Assembly: GCA_027045875.1 (NCBI GenBank)
Contig: JALUAG010000011.1
Location: forward strand, 1 to 64,000
Length of the DNA: 64,000 nt
Source: Alphaproteobacteria bacterium
GTDB lineage: Bacteria > Pseudomonadota > Alphaproteobacteria > Geminicoccales > Geminicoccaceae
Direction of reading: 5' to 3'
Shown here: positions 31,923-40,592 of the stretch, in pieces
Layout: each line of letters opens with the position of its first letter
How positions within the stretch are numbered: position 1 is the stretch's first letter
Made by a program: the position numbers and the translations under genes
Notes under the pieces: model-generated
Seen by the model: only the letters and a program-made list of their open reading frames with translations
Databases searched by the model: none
What the model was told of the DNA's origin: nothing

Positions 31923-32948
31923 GTGTTGAAACTTTCCTGCTTTTCGGTCGTCGACCACTATCCGGCGGACCGCTATCCGGGACACCATCGGACGGTCGCC
32001 GACCGCTATCGCGAGCTGCTCGAGGATTGCGAGCTCGCCGAACGGCTCGGCTACGAGATCTTCTTCGTGGCCGAGCATCACTTCGACGAATACGGGGTGA
32101 TCCCCAATCCGGCGGTGTGGCTGGCCGCCGCGGCGGCGCGCACGACGCGCATCGGGCTCGCGCCGGCGATCGCCGTGCTGCCCTTCCGGGACCCCCGCAT
32201 CCTGGCCGAGGATTACGCGGTCCTCGACCAGCTCTGCGCCGGTCGTCTCGTGTTCGGGGTCGGCTCCGGCTATCTGCGCCACGAGTTCGAGGGCTTCAAC
32301 ATCGACGGCCGCAGCAAGCGGGCACTGTTCGACGAGAGTCTCGCCATCGTCCGCCGGCTGTGGCGCGGCGAACGAGTCCGACATGCGGGCCCCCGTTACG
32401 CCCTCGACGACGTGGCCCTGAACGTCCTGCCCTATGGGGGGCGCGAGCCCGAGACCTACATCGCCGTGCTGCGCGAGGAGGCCGCCTACCATATCGGCCG
32501 CGCCGGCGAGAACCTGATGACGGTTCCCTACGCCACCGTCGACCGGTTCGAGGAGATCGGCCGACTGATCGACGCCTACCGGCGGGGAGCCGCGGAGGCC
32601 GGGCACCGGCCGCGCAGCCTGGTCGCCCTCCACACCTATGTGGCGGAGAGCGACGCCGACGCCCGCGCGGACGCGGAACGGGCCTTCGACCTCTATGTCG
32701 CCACCCGCAAGTACGCGAAGAGCCAGACCTACGGCGACATTCTCGAAAGCGGGCTGTCGCTGTTCGGCTCGGTGGAGACGGTGGCCGACAAGCTCGTTGC
32801 CCTGCACGGGATGGGGGTCGACCATGTGATGGCCCTCTACACCTTCGGCGACCTTCCGCCGGAGCGCGCGCGCCGTTCCCTGCGGCTCCTCGCCGAGCGG
32901 GCGCTGCCGGCCGCCCGCGCGCGCATCGGTGCCGCCACCGACCGATGA
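31923..32948 (+). CDS. Luciferase-like (LLM) flavin-dependent oxidoreductase
   Basis: TIM-barrel monooxygenase-type protein of 341 residues, using FMNH2 or F420-like flavin. Hallmarks are ERLGYEIFFVAEHHFDEYG, the RIGLAPAIAVLPFRDPRILAED segment (given in parts: GLAPAIAVLPFRDPRI, LAEDYAVLDQL) and RLVFGVGSGYLRHEFEGF. A GTG at 31923 preceded by GGGGAGG is the likely start. The substrate cannot be deduced. It precedes chaC by 13 bases and is probably co-transcribed. Confidence 0.9.
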   Translation: MLKLSCFSVVDHYPADRYPGHHRTVADRYRELLEDCELAERLGYEIFFVAEHHFDEYGVIPNPAVWLAAAAARTTRIGLAPAIAVLPFRDPRILAEDYAVLDQLCAGRLVFGVGSGYLRHEFEGFNIDGRSKRALFDESLAIVRRLWRGERVRHAGPRYALDDVALNVLPYGGREPETYIAVLREEAAYHIGRAGENLMTVPYATVDRFEEIGRLIDAYRRGAAEAGHRPRSLVALHTYVAESDADARADAERAFDLYVATRKYAKSQTYGDILESGLSLFGSVETVADKLVALHGMGVDHVMALYTFGDLPPERARRSLRLLAERALPAARARIGAATDR

Positions 32949-32961
32949 GGCCGCGCCGCCC

Positions 32962-33702
32962 ATGAGCAGGCGAGGCGACGACCGGGCCGGCAGCGGGACC
33001 GATCGACTGGTGCTCGATCGCGCAACCCTGCTGGCGGGCGGGTTCCAGCGCCGGTTGCGGGCGATGGCGGCGGGAACCGAGCTGTGGAGCGAGGAGCGGA
33101 TCCGCCGCTCCCTCTCCCGCACCCTGGCCGCCCGTCCCGAACCGGAGGGCGACGTCTGGCTGTTCGCCTATGGATCGCTGATCTGGAACCCGACCATCCA
33201 CTATGCCGAGAAGCGCCTCGCGCTCGTGCGCGGCTATCACCGCCGGTTCTGCCTGCGGACGGTGCTGGGACGCGGCTGCCCGGAGCGCCCCGGGCTGATG
33301 CTCGGTCTCGATCACGGAGGAAGCTGTCGCGGCGTCGCCTACCGCCTGCCGGCGGGCACGGCGGAGGCGGAGCTGCTGCTGGTCTGGCGGCGGGAAATGG
33401 TGGCCGGCGCCTACCGGCCGCGCTGGCTGCGGGCCCGGACCGGCGAAGGTCCGCTCACCGTCCTCGCCTTCACCATCGAGCGGCGTCACGAACGCTACTG
33501 TCGGGACCTCGCCGAGGAGGAGCGGATCGCCATGCTGGCCACCGCCAGCGGCGCGCTGGGCCCGGCCGCCGACTATCTGTTCGACACCGCCCGGCATCTC
33601 GCCGAACTCGGCATTCCGGACCATCATCTCGACCGCCTCTGCGAGGCGGTGCGCGCCTATCAGCGAGGACTCAGGGACGGGTCGAGCGCTGATCGACGAT
33701 GA
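32962..33702 (+). CDS. chaC: ChaC-like gamma-glutamylcyclotransferase
   Basis: Cleaves glutathione to 5-oxoproline and Cys-Gly. The 246 residues carry the glycine-binding start DVWLFAYGSLIWNPTIHY, the family RRFCLRTVLGRG, and LLVWRREMVAGAYRPRW, which contains the putative catalytic glutamate. The ATG at 32962 is chosen; an in-frame ATG at 32929 overlaps the previous gene. Its last 32 bases overlap, tail to tail, a small minus-strand gene. Confidence 0.92.
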   Translation: MSRRGDDRAGSGTDRLVLDRATLLAGGFQRRLRAMAAGTELWSEERIRRSLSRTLAARPEPEGDVWLFAYGSLIWNPTIHYAEKRLALVRGYHRRFCLRTVLGRGCPERPGLMLGLDHGGSCRGVAYRLPAGTAEAELLLVWRREMVAGAYRPRWLRARTGEGPLTVLAFTIERRHERYCRDLAEEERIAMLATASGALGPAADYLFDTARHLAELGIPDHHLDRLCEAVRAYQRGLRDGSSADRR

Positions 33703-33970
33703 CCGGGCCGAGCCAGTCCGGTGCCGGTGCCGGAGGTGCGAGCGGCGCGAACCGGTCGGCCGGTCGCAGAATGCCGCAGTCCCAGCGGTAGCCCGGCCGT
33801 CTTCCGGTCAGCGTGCCGCCGCGCTCGTAGAGGCAGACGCAGCGCTTGCCGGCCATCGCCGCCACGCTGCCGACACGGCCGGCCTCGCAGGCCGGCTCCC
33901 CGGCCGCGGCGGGCCATGGCGCCGGGATGGTCACGAGGAGCAGGCAGAAGACCAGGGCACGGCTCGACAC
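33671..33970 (-). CDS. Small exported cysteine-containing protein
   Basis: 99 residues with a clear signal peptide (ALVFCLLLVTIPAPWPAAAG, cleavage near residue 23). The mature part has four cysteines: EPACEAGRVG, GKRCVCLYERGGTLTGRRPG and WDCGILRP. I recall similar CxC…GGxLTGxPxGxxWxC proteins of unknown function in alphaproteobacteria, so I take it as real. The two or three spaced cysteines could form disulfides. It overlaps chaC by 32 bases in convergent orientation. No function is proposed. Confidence 0.65.
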   Translation of the reverse strand: MSSRALVFCLLLVTIPAPWPAAAGEPACEAGRVGSVAAMAGKRCVCLYERGGTLTGRRPGYRWDCGILRPADRFAPLAPPAPAPDWLGPVIVDQRSTRP

Positions 33971-34042
33971 GGGGCGACCTCCACCGTCCCCTCTTAGTCC
34001 GATCCGCCGGTCGCACGGCGACCGACCGTCCCCCGGGCGTAC

Positions 34043-34336
34043 TCAGCTATCGCCGCCGGAAGTACCTTTCCTCTCTCCGCCCTCGCTGCGCTCCGCCGCC
34101 TGCTTGATCGCGGCACCCAGCCGGTCGAGCGCCTGACCGAGGCTGCGCAGTGCCTCCTCGCCCACCTCGACGCCGGCGCGCAGCGCCTTCTGCAGCTTTT
34201 CGCGCACCACCTCGGCCTCGGCCCGCAGATCCGCGAGCGTCGTCTCGTCGAGCCCGTCGGCCAGCCGCTCGATGCGTGCCTTGAGCTCATGCAGACGTAC
34301 CCGGCTCTTGTCGAGCAACTCGCGCTGGACGCTCAT
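34043..34336 (-). CDS. Small coiled-coil protein of unknown function
   Basis: 97 residues, no signal or membrane segment, very rich in Glu, Arg, Leu and Ala. Residues about 8-85 read as an amphipathic coiled coil (LHELKARIERLADGLDE, LRAEAEVVREKLQKAL), followed by a polar Glu/Gly/Ser tail. Start ATG at 34336 with a GGGGGAAGAT-like purine stretch upstream. I do not recognise the family. It is divergent from ccoG. Confidence 0.6.
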   Translation of the reverse strand: MSVQRELLDKSRVRLHELKARIERLADGLDETTLADLRAEAEVVREKLQKALRAGVEVGEEALRSLGQALDRLGAAIKQAAERSEGGERKGTSGGDS

Positions 34337-34473
34337 CTTCCCCCTCCGCGATGTCTCCCTGTTCTCCCCTCACGTCGGGATTGCGGCGGCACGTTCAAGG
34401 TCCTCCCGCCGCTGCGCCGATCCGCCACAGTTCTTGAAACTGGTCCAATTCAATATATCGCCTGGGTAACACC

Positions 34474-34499
34474 CACCGACCGGTGGCGTCCGGTCGGTG
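34474..34499. promoter_or_regulatory. Perfect 10-bp hairpin/inverted repeat upstream of ccoG
   Basis: CACCGACCGG, a six-base spacer (TGGCGT) and CCGGTCGGTG form a perfect inverted repeat ending 27 bases before the ccoG ATG. As RNA it would make a stable hairpin in the 5' leader; as DNA it could be an operator. No T run follows, so it is not a simple terminator. No FNR-type box is visible here, which is unusual for a fixG promoter. Confidence 0.45.
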
Positions 34500-34526
34500 A
34501 CCGGACGTCTTGCAGGCAGGAGCGAG

Positions 34527-35987
34527 ATGGGCGAGGCCGTTGCCACGGAAGAGGTGCTCTCGCGCAAGGAGCAGAAGGAATCCCCGCTCTACGAAGGCCG
34601 CGTCAAGGTTTATCCGAAGGCGGTAAGGGGGCGTTTTCGTACCATCAAATGGGCGACTCTGGTCACCCTGCTCGGGATCTACTACGTCCTTCCCTGGATC
34701 CGCTGGGACCGTGGTCCCGGCGCTCCGGACCAGGCGGTGCTCGCCGATTTCCTCACCCGTCGCCTCTACTTCTTCGGTATCGAGATCTGGCCCCAGGAGG
34801 TCTACTACCTGACCGGCCTCCTGGTACTGGCGGCCTTCGCCCTGTTCCTCGCCACCGCCCTGTTCGGCCGGGTCTGGTGCGGCTTCACCTGCCCGCAGAC
34901 GGTCTGGACCGATCTTTTCATGTGGGTCGAGCGGATGGTGGAGGGCGACCGCGGCGAGCGCATCCGCCTCGACAAGGCTCCCTGGACCGGCGCCAAGATC
35001 GCCAAGAAGGGCGTCAAGCACCTTCTGTGGCTGCTGATCGCCGCCGCCACCGGCGGTGCCTGGATCATGTACTTCAACGACGCGCCGACCGTGACGGTGG
35101 CCCTGCTCACCGGCGACGCCAGCCTGACCCAGTATTTCTTCTTCGGCCTGTTCACCAGCACCACCTATCTCCTCGCCGGCATCGCCCGCGAGCAGGTCTG
35201 CATCTACATGTGCCCCTGGCCGCGCATCCAAGGGGCCCTGATCGATCAGGACACCCTCGCCGTCACTTACGAACGCTGGCGTGGCGAGCCGCGCATGCCG
35301 TTCCGCAAGGGTCAGGACTGGAGCAAGCGGGGCGATTGCATCGACTGCAGGCAATGTGTCGTCGTCTGCCCGATGGGCATCGACATCCGCGACGGCTTCC
35401 AGCTCGAATGCATCGGCTGCGCCCTCTGCGTCGACGCCTGCAACGGAGTCATGGAGAAGATCGGCCGGCCGCGCGATCTCATCACCTACGACAGCGAGCG
35501 CAACCTCGAGCTGCGCGAGCAGGGGCGGCCGCCGCGGCTCAATCTCGTGCGGCCCCGCACCATCCTCTACGCCTCGGTGATCCTGCTCGTGGGTGCCCTC
35601 ATGCTGGCGGCGCTGCTACTGCGCTCGGATGCCGAGATCAGCGTGCTGCACGACCGCAACCCGCTGTTCGTGAGCCTCTCCGACGGCAGCCTGCGCAACG
35701 GCTACACCGTCAAGATCATCAACAAGGAGCGCCGGCCGCGTCGCTTCGAGATACGCGTGGAGGGTCTCGAGGAAGCGCTGCTGACGATGATCGGGACCCG
35801 CAGGATCACGGGCTCGACGCTCACCGTCGAGGCACCGCCGGACGGAGTGAGCGAGCACCGCATCTTCGTCACCGTCCCACGCCCTCTCGTGGAAGGATCG
35901 ACGACCGACGTGCGGTTCGTCATCACCGACCTCGAGACCGGCGAGACGCGGCGGGCGGAGAGCGTCTTCCGGGGACCCGAGAAATGA
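34527..35987 (+). CDS. ccoG: Cytochrome cbb3 oxidase accessory protein CcoG (FixG)
   Basis: Membrane iron-sulfur protein involved in copper handling (Cu(II) to Cu(I) reduction) for cbb3 oxidase assembly. The 486 residues have several helices with the conserved VWCGFTCPQTVWTDLFMW loop, a ferredoxin domain with CIDCRQCVVVCPMGID and CIGCALCVDACNGVM, and a C-terminal periplasmic Ig-like domain. The ATG at 34527 gives MGEAVATEEVLSRKEQKE. It overlaps ccoH by four bases. No ccoNOQP genes precede it in this window. Confidence 0.95.
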   Translation: MGEAVATEEVLSRKEQKESPLYEGRVKVYPKAVRGRFRTIKWATLVTLLGIYYVLPWIRWDRGPGAPDQAVLADFLTRRLYFFGIEIWPQEVYYLTGLLVLAAFALFLATALFGRVWCGFTCPQTVWTDLFMWVERMVEGDRGERIRLDKAPWTGAKIAKKGVKHLLWLLIAAATGGAWIMYFNDAPTVTVALLTGDASLTQYFFFGLFTSTTYLLAGIAREQVCIYMCPWPRIQGALIDQDTLAVTYERWRGEPRMPFRKGQDWSKRGDCIDCRQCVVVCPMGIDIRDGFQLECIGCALCVDACNGVMEKIGRPRDLITYDSERNLELREQGRPPRLNLVRPRTILYASVILLVGALMLAALLLRSDAEISVLHDRNPLFVSLSDGSLRNGYTVKIINKERRPRRFEIRVEGLEEALLTMIGTRRITGSTLTVEAPPDGVSEHRIFVTVPRPLVEGSTTDVRFVITDLETGETRRAESVFRGPEK

Positions 35988-36478
35988 TGCGGGAAAAGGT
36001 CGAAAAACCTCGGCGGGGTCATTGGATCCCCTGGGCGTTCGGCGCCTTCTTCCTGGTGGTGCTGATCGCCAACGGCACCATGGTCTACATCGGCATGACC
36101 ACCTGGACCGGCCTCGTATCGGAGAACTATTACGAGGAAGGACGCAACTACAACCGTAACATCGCCGCGGCCGAAGCCCAGGCCGCCCTCGGCTGGCAGC
36201 TCGACATCGAGGCGCGCCTGCGCTTGGGCTTCGAGGGCGAACTTCTGGTCGACCTCCGGGACCGGCAGGGCGCACCCATCACCGACGCGGAGGTGACCGC
36301 CCGCTTCGTCCGGCCCACCTCCGAGGGCAACGATTTCGCCGTCGCCCTCGCGGATGCCGGTGACGGTCGCTACCGCACCGTCTTCACCCTGCCCCTGACC
36401 GGGCTCTGGGAGATCCACGTCGATGCCGTCCGGGGCGAGGATCGCTTCGTCCGCAGCCGCCGGGTGACCCTGCGCTGA
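35984..36478 (+). CDS. ccoH: FixH family protein
   Basis: Single-span accessory protein of cbb3 assembly, 164 residues. One N-terminal helix (about 16-38, WIPWAFGAFFLVVLIANGTM) is followed by a periplasmic beta domain containing YYEEGRNYNRNIAAAEAQAA and GWQLDIEARL, which are family-typical. Two ATGs (35984 and 35987) are possible. It overlaps ccoG by four bases and ccoI by one. Confidence 0.93.
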   Translation: MMREKVEKPRRGHWIPWAFGAFFLVVLIANGTMVYIGMTTWTGLVSENYYEEGRNYNRNIAAAEAQAALGWQLDIEARLRLGFEGELLVDLRDRQGAPITDAEVTARFVRPTSEGNDFAVALADAGDGRYRTVFTLPLTGLWEIHVDAVRGEDRFVRSRRVTLR

Positions 36479-38685
36479 TGGCATCGACCGGCGCCGGCCA
36501 GCCGCTGCCGCCGGAAGAGGAATTGCCGGCTCCCGACGTGCTGCCCTTCGTGCGCGAGGACGGCGAAAGCGGCGACCGGCTGCTGCATCTCATGGTGGAA
36601 GGAGTGCATTGCGGCGGCTGCGTGGCCCGCATCGAACGGCGCCTCGCCCGCGAGCCCGACGTCGCGACCGCCCGCGTCAATCTCACCACCCGGCGGCTGC
36701 TCCTGCGCTGGCGGGGTCCGGCCGAGCGCGGCAACGCGCTGGCCGGGATCGTGCGCCAGCTCGGCTACCGGGTGGTGCCCTACGATCCCGAACGGCTGCG
36801 GAGCCAGGACGACCGCCAGGAGAAGGAGCTGCTGCGGGCGATGGCGGTGGCGGGTTTCGCTACCGGCAACGTCATGCTGCTGGCGATCTCGGTCTGGGCC
36901 GGCCATTTCACGGGCATGGGGGAGGCCACCCGCGCCTTCTTCCACTGGTTCGAGGCCCTGGTCGCGCTGCCGGCCATCGCCTATGCCGGCCGGCCCTTCT
37001 TCCGCTCCGCCCTGGGCGCGCTCAGGGCCGGCCACACCAACATGGACGTGCCGATCTCGCTGGCGGTGCTGATCGCCCCGGCGGTGAGCCTGTTCGAGAC
37101 CGTGCGCGGTGGCCCCCACGTCTATTTCGACAGCGCCATCACCCTCCTCTTCTTCCTGCTGATCGGCCGCTATCTGGACAGTCGGGCCCGCGGTTCCGCC
37201 CGCTCCGCCGCCGAGCGCCTGCTGGCGCTGGCCGCGGGCTCGGTGACCCTCGTCCGCCCCGACGGCACGACCCGCAGCGCCCGCCCCGAGGAGCTGGAGG
37301 CGGGCCAGGAGATCCTGGTCGCCAGGGGCGAGCGCATCGCCGTCGACGGGGTGGTGAGCCACGGCAGGAGCGAGGTGGACACGAGCCCGATCACCGGCGA
37401 GACGGTGCCGCAGGCGGTGACCGAGGGAGACCGGGTGTTCGCCGGCACCCTCAACCTCGCCGCCCCCATCCGGGTGCGGGTGCGGGAGGTGGGCGAGGGC
37501 ACCCTGTTGGCCGAGATCGTGCGGCTGATGGAACTGGCCGAGCAGCGGCGCGGCCGCTACGTGGCCCTCGCCGACCGCGTCGCCCGCCTCTACGCCCCCT
37601 TCGTGCACAGTCTCGCCGCCCTCGCCTTCCTCGGCTGGTGGCTGCTGGGCGGCATGGACTGGCAGGCGGCGCTGCTGATCGCCACCGCGGTGCTCATCAT
37701 CACCTGTCCCTGCGCCCTCGGCCTCGCCGTGCCGGCGGTGCAGGTGATCGCCTCGGGACGGCTGATGAAGCGGGGCACGCTCCTCAAGAGCGCCACCGCC
37801 CTCGAACGGGTGGCGGAAGTGGACACGGTGGTGTTCGACAAGACGGGCACCCTCACCGAAGGCCTGCCGCTGCCGATCCTCGACGGCATCGACCGCGAGG
37901 ATCTGCTGGCCGCCGCCTCCCTCGCCAAGACCTCGCGCCATCCCCTCGCCCGGGCGCTGGCGGCGGCGGTGCCCGAGGCGCGGGCGGCGACGGAAGTGGA
38001 GGAGGTGCCCGGCTGCGGCCTGCGACGCCGCACCGCGGCCGGGGAATGGCGGCTCGGACGGCGCGGCTGGGCGGCGGCGGGCGACGGTCGCGAGCCCGAA
38101 GGCCCCGAACTCTGGTTCGCCCGCCCCGGCCGGGAGCCGGTCCGCATCCCCTTCCGCGACCGGCTGCGCCGCGACGCGGCCGCCGTGGTGGCGGCCCTGC
38201 GCCGGCGCGGCATCGCGGTCGAGCTCCTTTCCGGCGACCGCGTGGCGGTGGTGCGCCGGGTGGCCGACCAGCTCGGCATCGAGGCCTGGCAGGGCGAGCT
38301 GCAACCGGCCGCCAAGGTCGCCCGTCTCGAGGCCCTCGCCGCCGCGGGTCGGCGGGTGATGATGGTCGGCGACGGGCTCAACGACGCGCCGGCGCTGGCG
38401 GCGGCGCACGTCTCCATGTCGCCCGCCACCGCCATGGACATCAGCCAGACGGCGGCGGACGCCGTGTTCCAGGGGCGCGATCTGGCACCGGTGGCGGACC
38501 TCCTCGACACCGCCCTGCACGCCCGCCGGCTGGTGAAGCAGAACCTCGCCCTGTCGCTCGCCTACAATCTCGTCGCGGTGCCGCTGGCGGTGGCCGGCTA
38601 CGTGACGCCGCTGGTCGCCGCCATCTGCATGAGCGCGAGCTCCGTCACCGTGGTCGCCAACTCCTTCCGTCTCGAACGGCGCTGA
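36478..38685 (+). CDS. ccoI: Copper-exporting P1B-type ATPase CcoI (FixI)
   Basis: Pumps Cu(I) across the inner membrane for insertion into cbb3 oxidase. The 735 residues have an N-terminal HMA domain with GVHCGGC (Cys45, Cys48), the transmembrane metal motif CPC at about 410-412 (TCPCALGLAVP), the phosphorylated aspartate in DKTGT at about 454, SRHPLA, and GDGLNDAPAL at about 632. The FixI-subgroup identity rests on its position after ccoGH and on CGGCVARIE. The small ccoS gene that often follows is absent; the next gene is convergent 12 bases on. Confidence 0.95.
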   Translation: MASTGAGQPLPPEEELPAPDVLPFVREDGESGDRLLHLMVEGVHCGGCVARIERRLAREPDVATARVNLTTRRLLLRWRGPAERGNALAGIVRQLGYRVVPYDPERLRSQDDRQEKELLRAMAVAGFATGNVMLLAISVWAGHFTGMGEATRAFFHWFEALVALPAIAYAGRPFFRSALGALRAGHTNMDVPISLAVLIAPAVSLFETVRGGPHVYFDSAITLLFFLLIGRYLDSRARGSARSAAERLLALAAGSVTLVRPDGTTRSARPEELEAGQEILVARGERIAVDGVVSHGRSEVDTSPITGETVPQAVTEGDRVFAGTLNLAAPIRVRVREVGEGTLLAEIVRLMELAEQRRGRYVALADRVARLYAPFVHSLAALAFLGWWLLGGMDWQAALLIATAVLIITCPCALGLAVPAVQVIASGRLMKRGTLLKSATALERVAEVDTVVFDKTGTLTEGLPLPILDGIDREDLLAAASLAKTSRHPLARALAAAVPEARAATEVEEVPGCGLRRRTAAGEWRLGRRGWAAAGDGREPEGPELWFARPGREPVRIPFRDRLRRDAAAVVAALRRRGIAVELLSGDRVAVVRRVADQLGIEAWQGELQPAAKVARLEALAAAGRRVMMVGDGLNDAPALAAAHVSMSPATAMDISQTAADAVFQGRDLAPVADLLDTALHARRLVKQNLALSLAYNLVAVPLAVAGYVTPLVAAICMSASSVTVVANSFRLERR

Positions 38686-38697
38686 GGGGGCCGCCCG

Positions 38698-39558
38698 TCA
38701 CTCGCCCCGCGCGAGACCGACCAGCGCCCCGAACAGCTCGCTGTCGGGCCGCTCCAGCTCCTCGAGCACGGCGAAATGGTCGAGACCCGGCGGTTCCAGC
38801 CAGTGGCCCTCGAGCCCGGCGGCCCGCCAGGCGGCGAGGAACTCCCGGCTCTGACGGCGGAATTCGGCCGTCTCGGCTCCGCCCACCGCCACCGTGAGGG
38901 GCGGCGCCGATCGCGGAATGTGGCGGATGGGGCTCGCCCGTTCGATCTCGTCCCCGTCGAGCTGAAGAGCGGGCTGGAGGTAGGTGTAGCGCAGCGGCGC
39001 GAGATCGAAGAGGCCGCTGATGGCGAGCCCACCGCGCAGGATGTCGGCGGGAAGATCGTAGACACCGGGCCAGTCGGTGGCGAGCGCCATCGCCACCAGA
39101 TGGCCGCCGGCGGAATGGCCGGAAACGGTGATGCGTTCGCGGTCGATCGCGAGCTCGCCGGCATGGCGGTGGCACCAGGCCACCGCCGCCCGGACCTGGC
39201 GCACGATTTCGCCGATCGTCACCTCGGGGCAGAGCGCGTAGTTGACGTTGGCGAGGGCGATCCCGGCCTCGGTGACGGCCGGCGCGAGGAAGGCGAAATC
39301 GGCGGCCGCGAAGCGGCGCCAGTAGCCGCCGTGAACGAAGATGTGCAGCGGTGCCCCGTCGCCGGCCGGGAAGAAGTCGAGATGCTCCGCCCGTGTCGGG
39401 CCGTAGCGCAGGCCGCGGCGGACCTCGATCCGGTCCAGCACCCGCGCGCTCCGCACCTGCCAGCCGGCGATGCGCGCCGGCGCGTCGGGACAGGCCGCCA
39501 CCGCGTCGTACTCGCGATCGAGCTCCTCCTGGTTCGTGAACGGGCCGTAGAGCCGCAT
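38698..39558 (-). CDS. Alpha/beta hydrolase, kynurenine-formamidase-like
   Basis: 286 residues with the HGGYW oxyanion-hole motif (LHIFVHGGYWRRF) and the nucleophile elbow GHSAGGH, plus a terminal histidine in PGLDHFAVLEEL. These fit the arylformamidase/HSL-type branch, in which esters or amides are hydrolysed. The ATG at 39558 has a GGGGAGA site eight bases upstream and begins MRLYGPFTNQEELDREYD. It is divergent from the DeoR regulator and may belong to its regulon. No other tryptophan-degradation genes are nearby, so the kynurenine role is unproven. Confidence 0.85.
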   Translation of the reverse strand: MRLYGPFTNQEELDREYDAVAACPDAPARIAGWQVRSARVLDRIEVRRGLRYGPTRAEHLDFFPAGDGAPLHIFVHGGYWRRFAAADFAFLAPAVTEAGIALANVNYALCPEVTIGEIVRQVRAAVAWCHRHAGELAIDRERITVSGHSAGGHLVAMALATDWPGVYDLPADILRGGLAISGLFDLAPLRYTYLQPALQLDGDEIERASPIRHIPRSAPPLTVAVGGAETAEFRRQSREFLAAWRAAGLEGHWLEPPGLDHFAVLEELERPDSELFGALVGLARGE

Positions 39559-39574
39559 CGGATCGTCTCCCCTA

Positions 39575-39587
39575 TGTAAGAAAACTT
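39575..39587. promoter_or_regulatory. Candidate DeoR operator half in the divergent promoter
   Basis: TGTAAGAAAACTT lies between the hydrolase start and the DeoR gene. A closely similar TGTAAGAACTT occurs on the opposite strand upstream of the ABC ATPase at 40534-40544. Sharing between two promoters of one locus suggests a common regulator site. Confidence 0.3.
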
Positions 39588-39656
39588 CCATCCCGTGGCG
39601 GAAGCTGCTAGCCTCGATCCGGGTGATCCAACTCCTACGGATCGGATCGGCACCGC

Positions 39657-40499
39657 ATGATCGACGGGCCCGACGCGCGCTGGCTCGGCCTCAACGAACG
39701 TCAGAGCGCCATCGTCCGCATCGTCCGCGACCGCGGCTTCGCCACCATCGGCAGCCTCGCCGACCGTTTCGGGGTCAGCCAGCAGACCATCCGCCGCGAC
39801 ATCATCGAACTCGCCCGCCGCAACCTGGTCCAGCGCTACCACGGTGGCGCCGGCCTGCCCACCGGCCGCGACCGGCTGGCCTACGCCAACCGCCGGGTAC
39901 GCAACGCCGAGGCCAAGCGCCGCATCGCCCGCGCGGTGGCGGCGGAGATCCCGAACGGCGCCTCGCTGTTCATCGACATCGGCACCACCACCGAGGCGGT
40001 GGCGGAGGCCCTCCTGCAGCATCGCGGGCTGCGGGTGGTCACCAACCATGTCGGCGTGGTCTGGCTGTTCTGCCAGCACACCGACTTCGAGATCGTGCTC
40101 GCCGGCGGCATGGTGCGCAACCGCGATCTCGCCATCATCGGCACCGCCACCGCCGATTTCCTCGAAGGCTTCCGGGTCGCCTACGGCATCTTCGGCGTCG
40201 GCGCCATCGATCCGGAGGGCAATCTCCTCGACTACGACTACCGCGACATGCGCACCTCGCGCGCGGCGATGGAGATCGCACGTCGCCGCTTCGTCGTCGC
40301 CGACGCCGCCAAGTTCCACGGCGACGCCATGATCCGTCTCGGACATCTGGACGAGATCGACGCGCTGTTCACGGATGCTGCGCCGCCGCCGGAGATCGCC
40401 GCCTGTCTCGAGGCGGCGGGCACCCGGCTGGTGGTCACCGGGCGCGAGGAGCCGCGCCGGACGCAGCCGCCGGCCGATCGCGCCGCGTTGGGTGGTTGA
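39657..40499 (+). CDS. DeoR/GlpR-family transcriptional regulator
   Basis: 280 residues. An N-terminal DeoR-type winged helix (LNERQSAIVRIVRDRGFATI, SLADRFGVSQQTIRRDI, LVQRYHGGA) precedes a sugar-phosphate-sensing DeoRC domain with FIDIGTTTEAVAEAL, VVTNHVGVV, VLAGGMVRNRDLAIIG and DAAKFHGDAMIRLG. This architecture usually represses until a phosphorylated metabolite binds. It stands just ahead of a Ugp-like ABC transporter, so a glycerol-3-phosphate or related phosphorylated inducer is plausible. Confidence 0.94.
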   Translation: MIDGPDARWLGLNERQSAIVRIVRDRGFATIGSLADRFGVSQQTIRRDIIELARRNLVQRYHGGAGLPTGRDRLAYANRRVRNAEAKRRIARAVAAEIPNGASLFIDIGTTTEAVAEALLQHRGLRVVTNHVGVVWLFCQHTDFEIVLAGGMVRNRDLAIIGTATADFLEGFRVAYGIFGVGAIDPEGNLLDYDYRDMRTSRAAMEIARRRFVVADAAKFHGDAMIRLGHLDEIDALFTDAAPPPEIAACLEAAGTRLVVTGREEPRRTQPPADRAALGG

Positions 40500-40533
40500 C
40501 AGGCCGATGAGCGGATCGTTACGGATTTCGAGC

Positions 40534-40544
40534 AAGTTCTTACA
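40534..40544. promoter_or_regulatory. Candidate DeoR operator half upstream of the ABC transporter
   Basis: AAGTTCTTACA (reverse complement TGTAAGAACTT) lies 49 bases before the start of the ABC ATPase and resembles the motif at 39575-39587. Too short to be conclusive. Confidence 0.3.
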
Positions 40545-40592
40545 GGCGCGGGGGGCGACGGCCCCGGCGGGGGTGCGCACGAGGGTCGGCCG

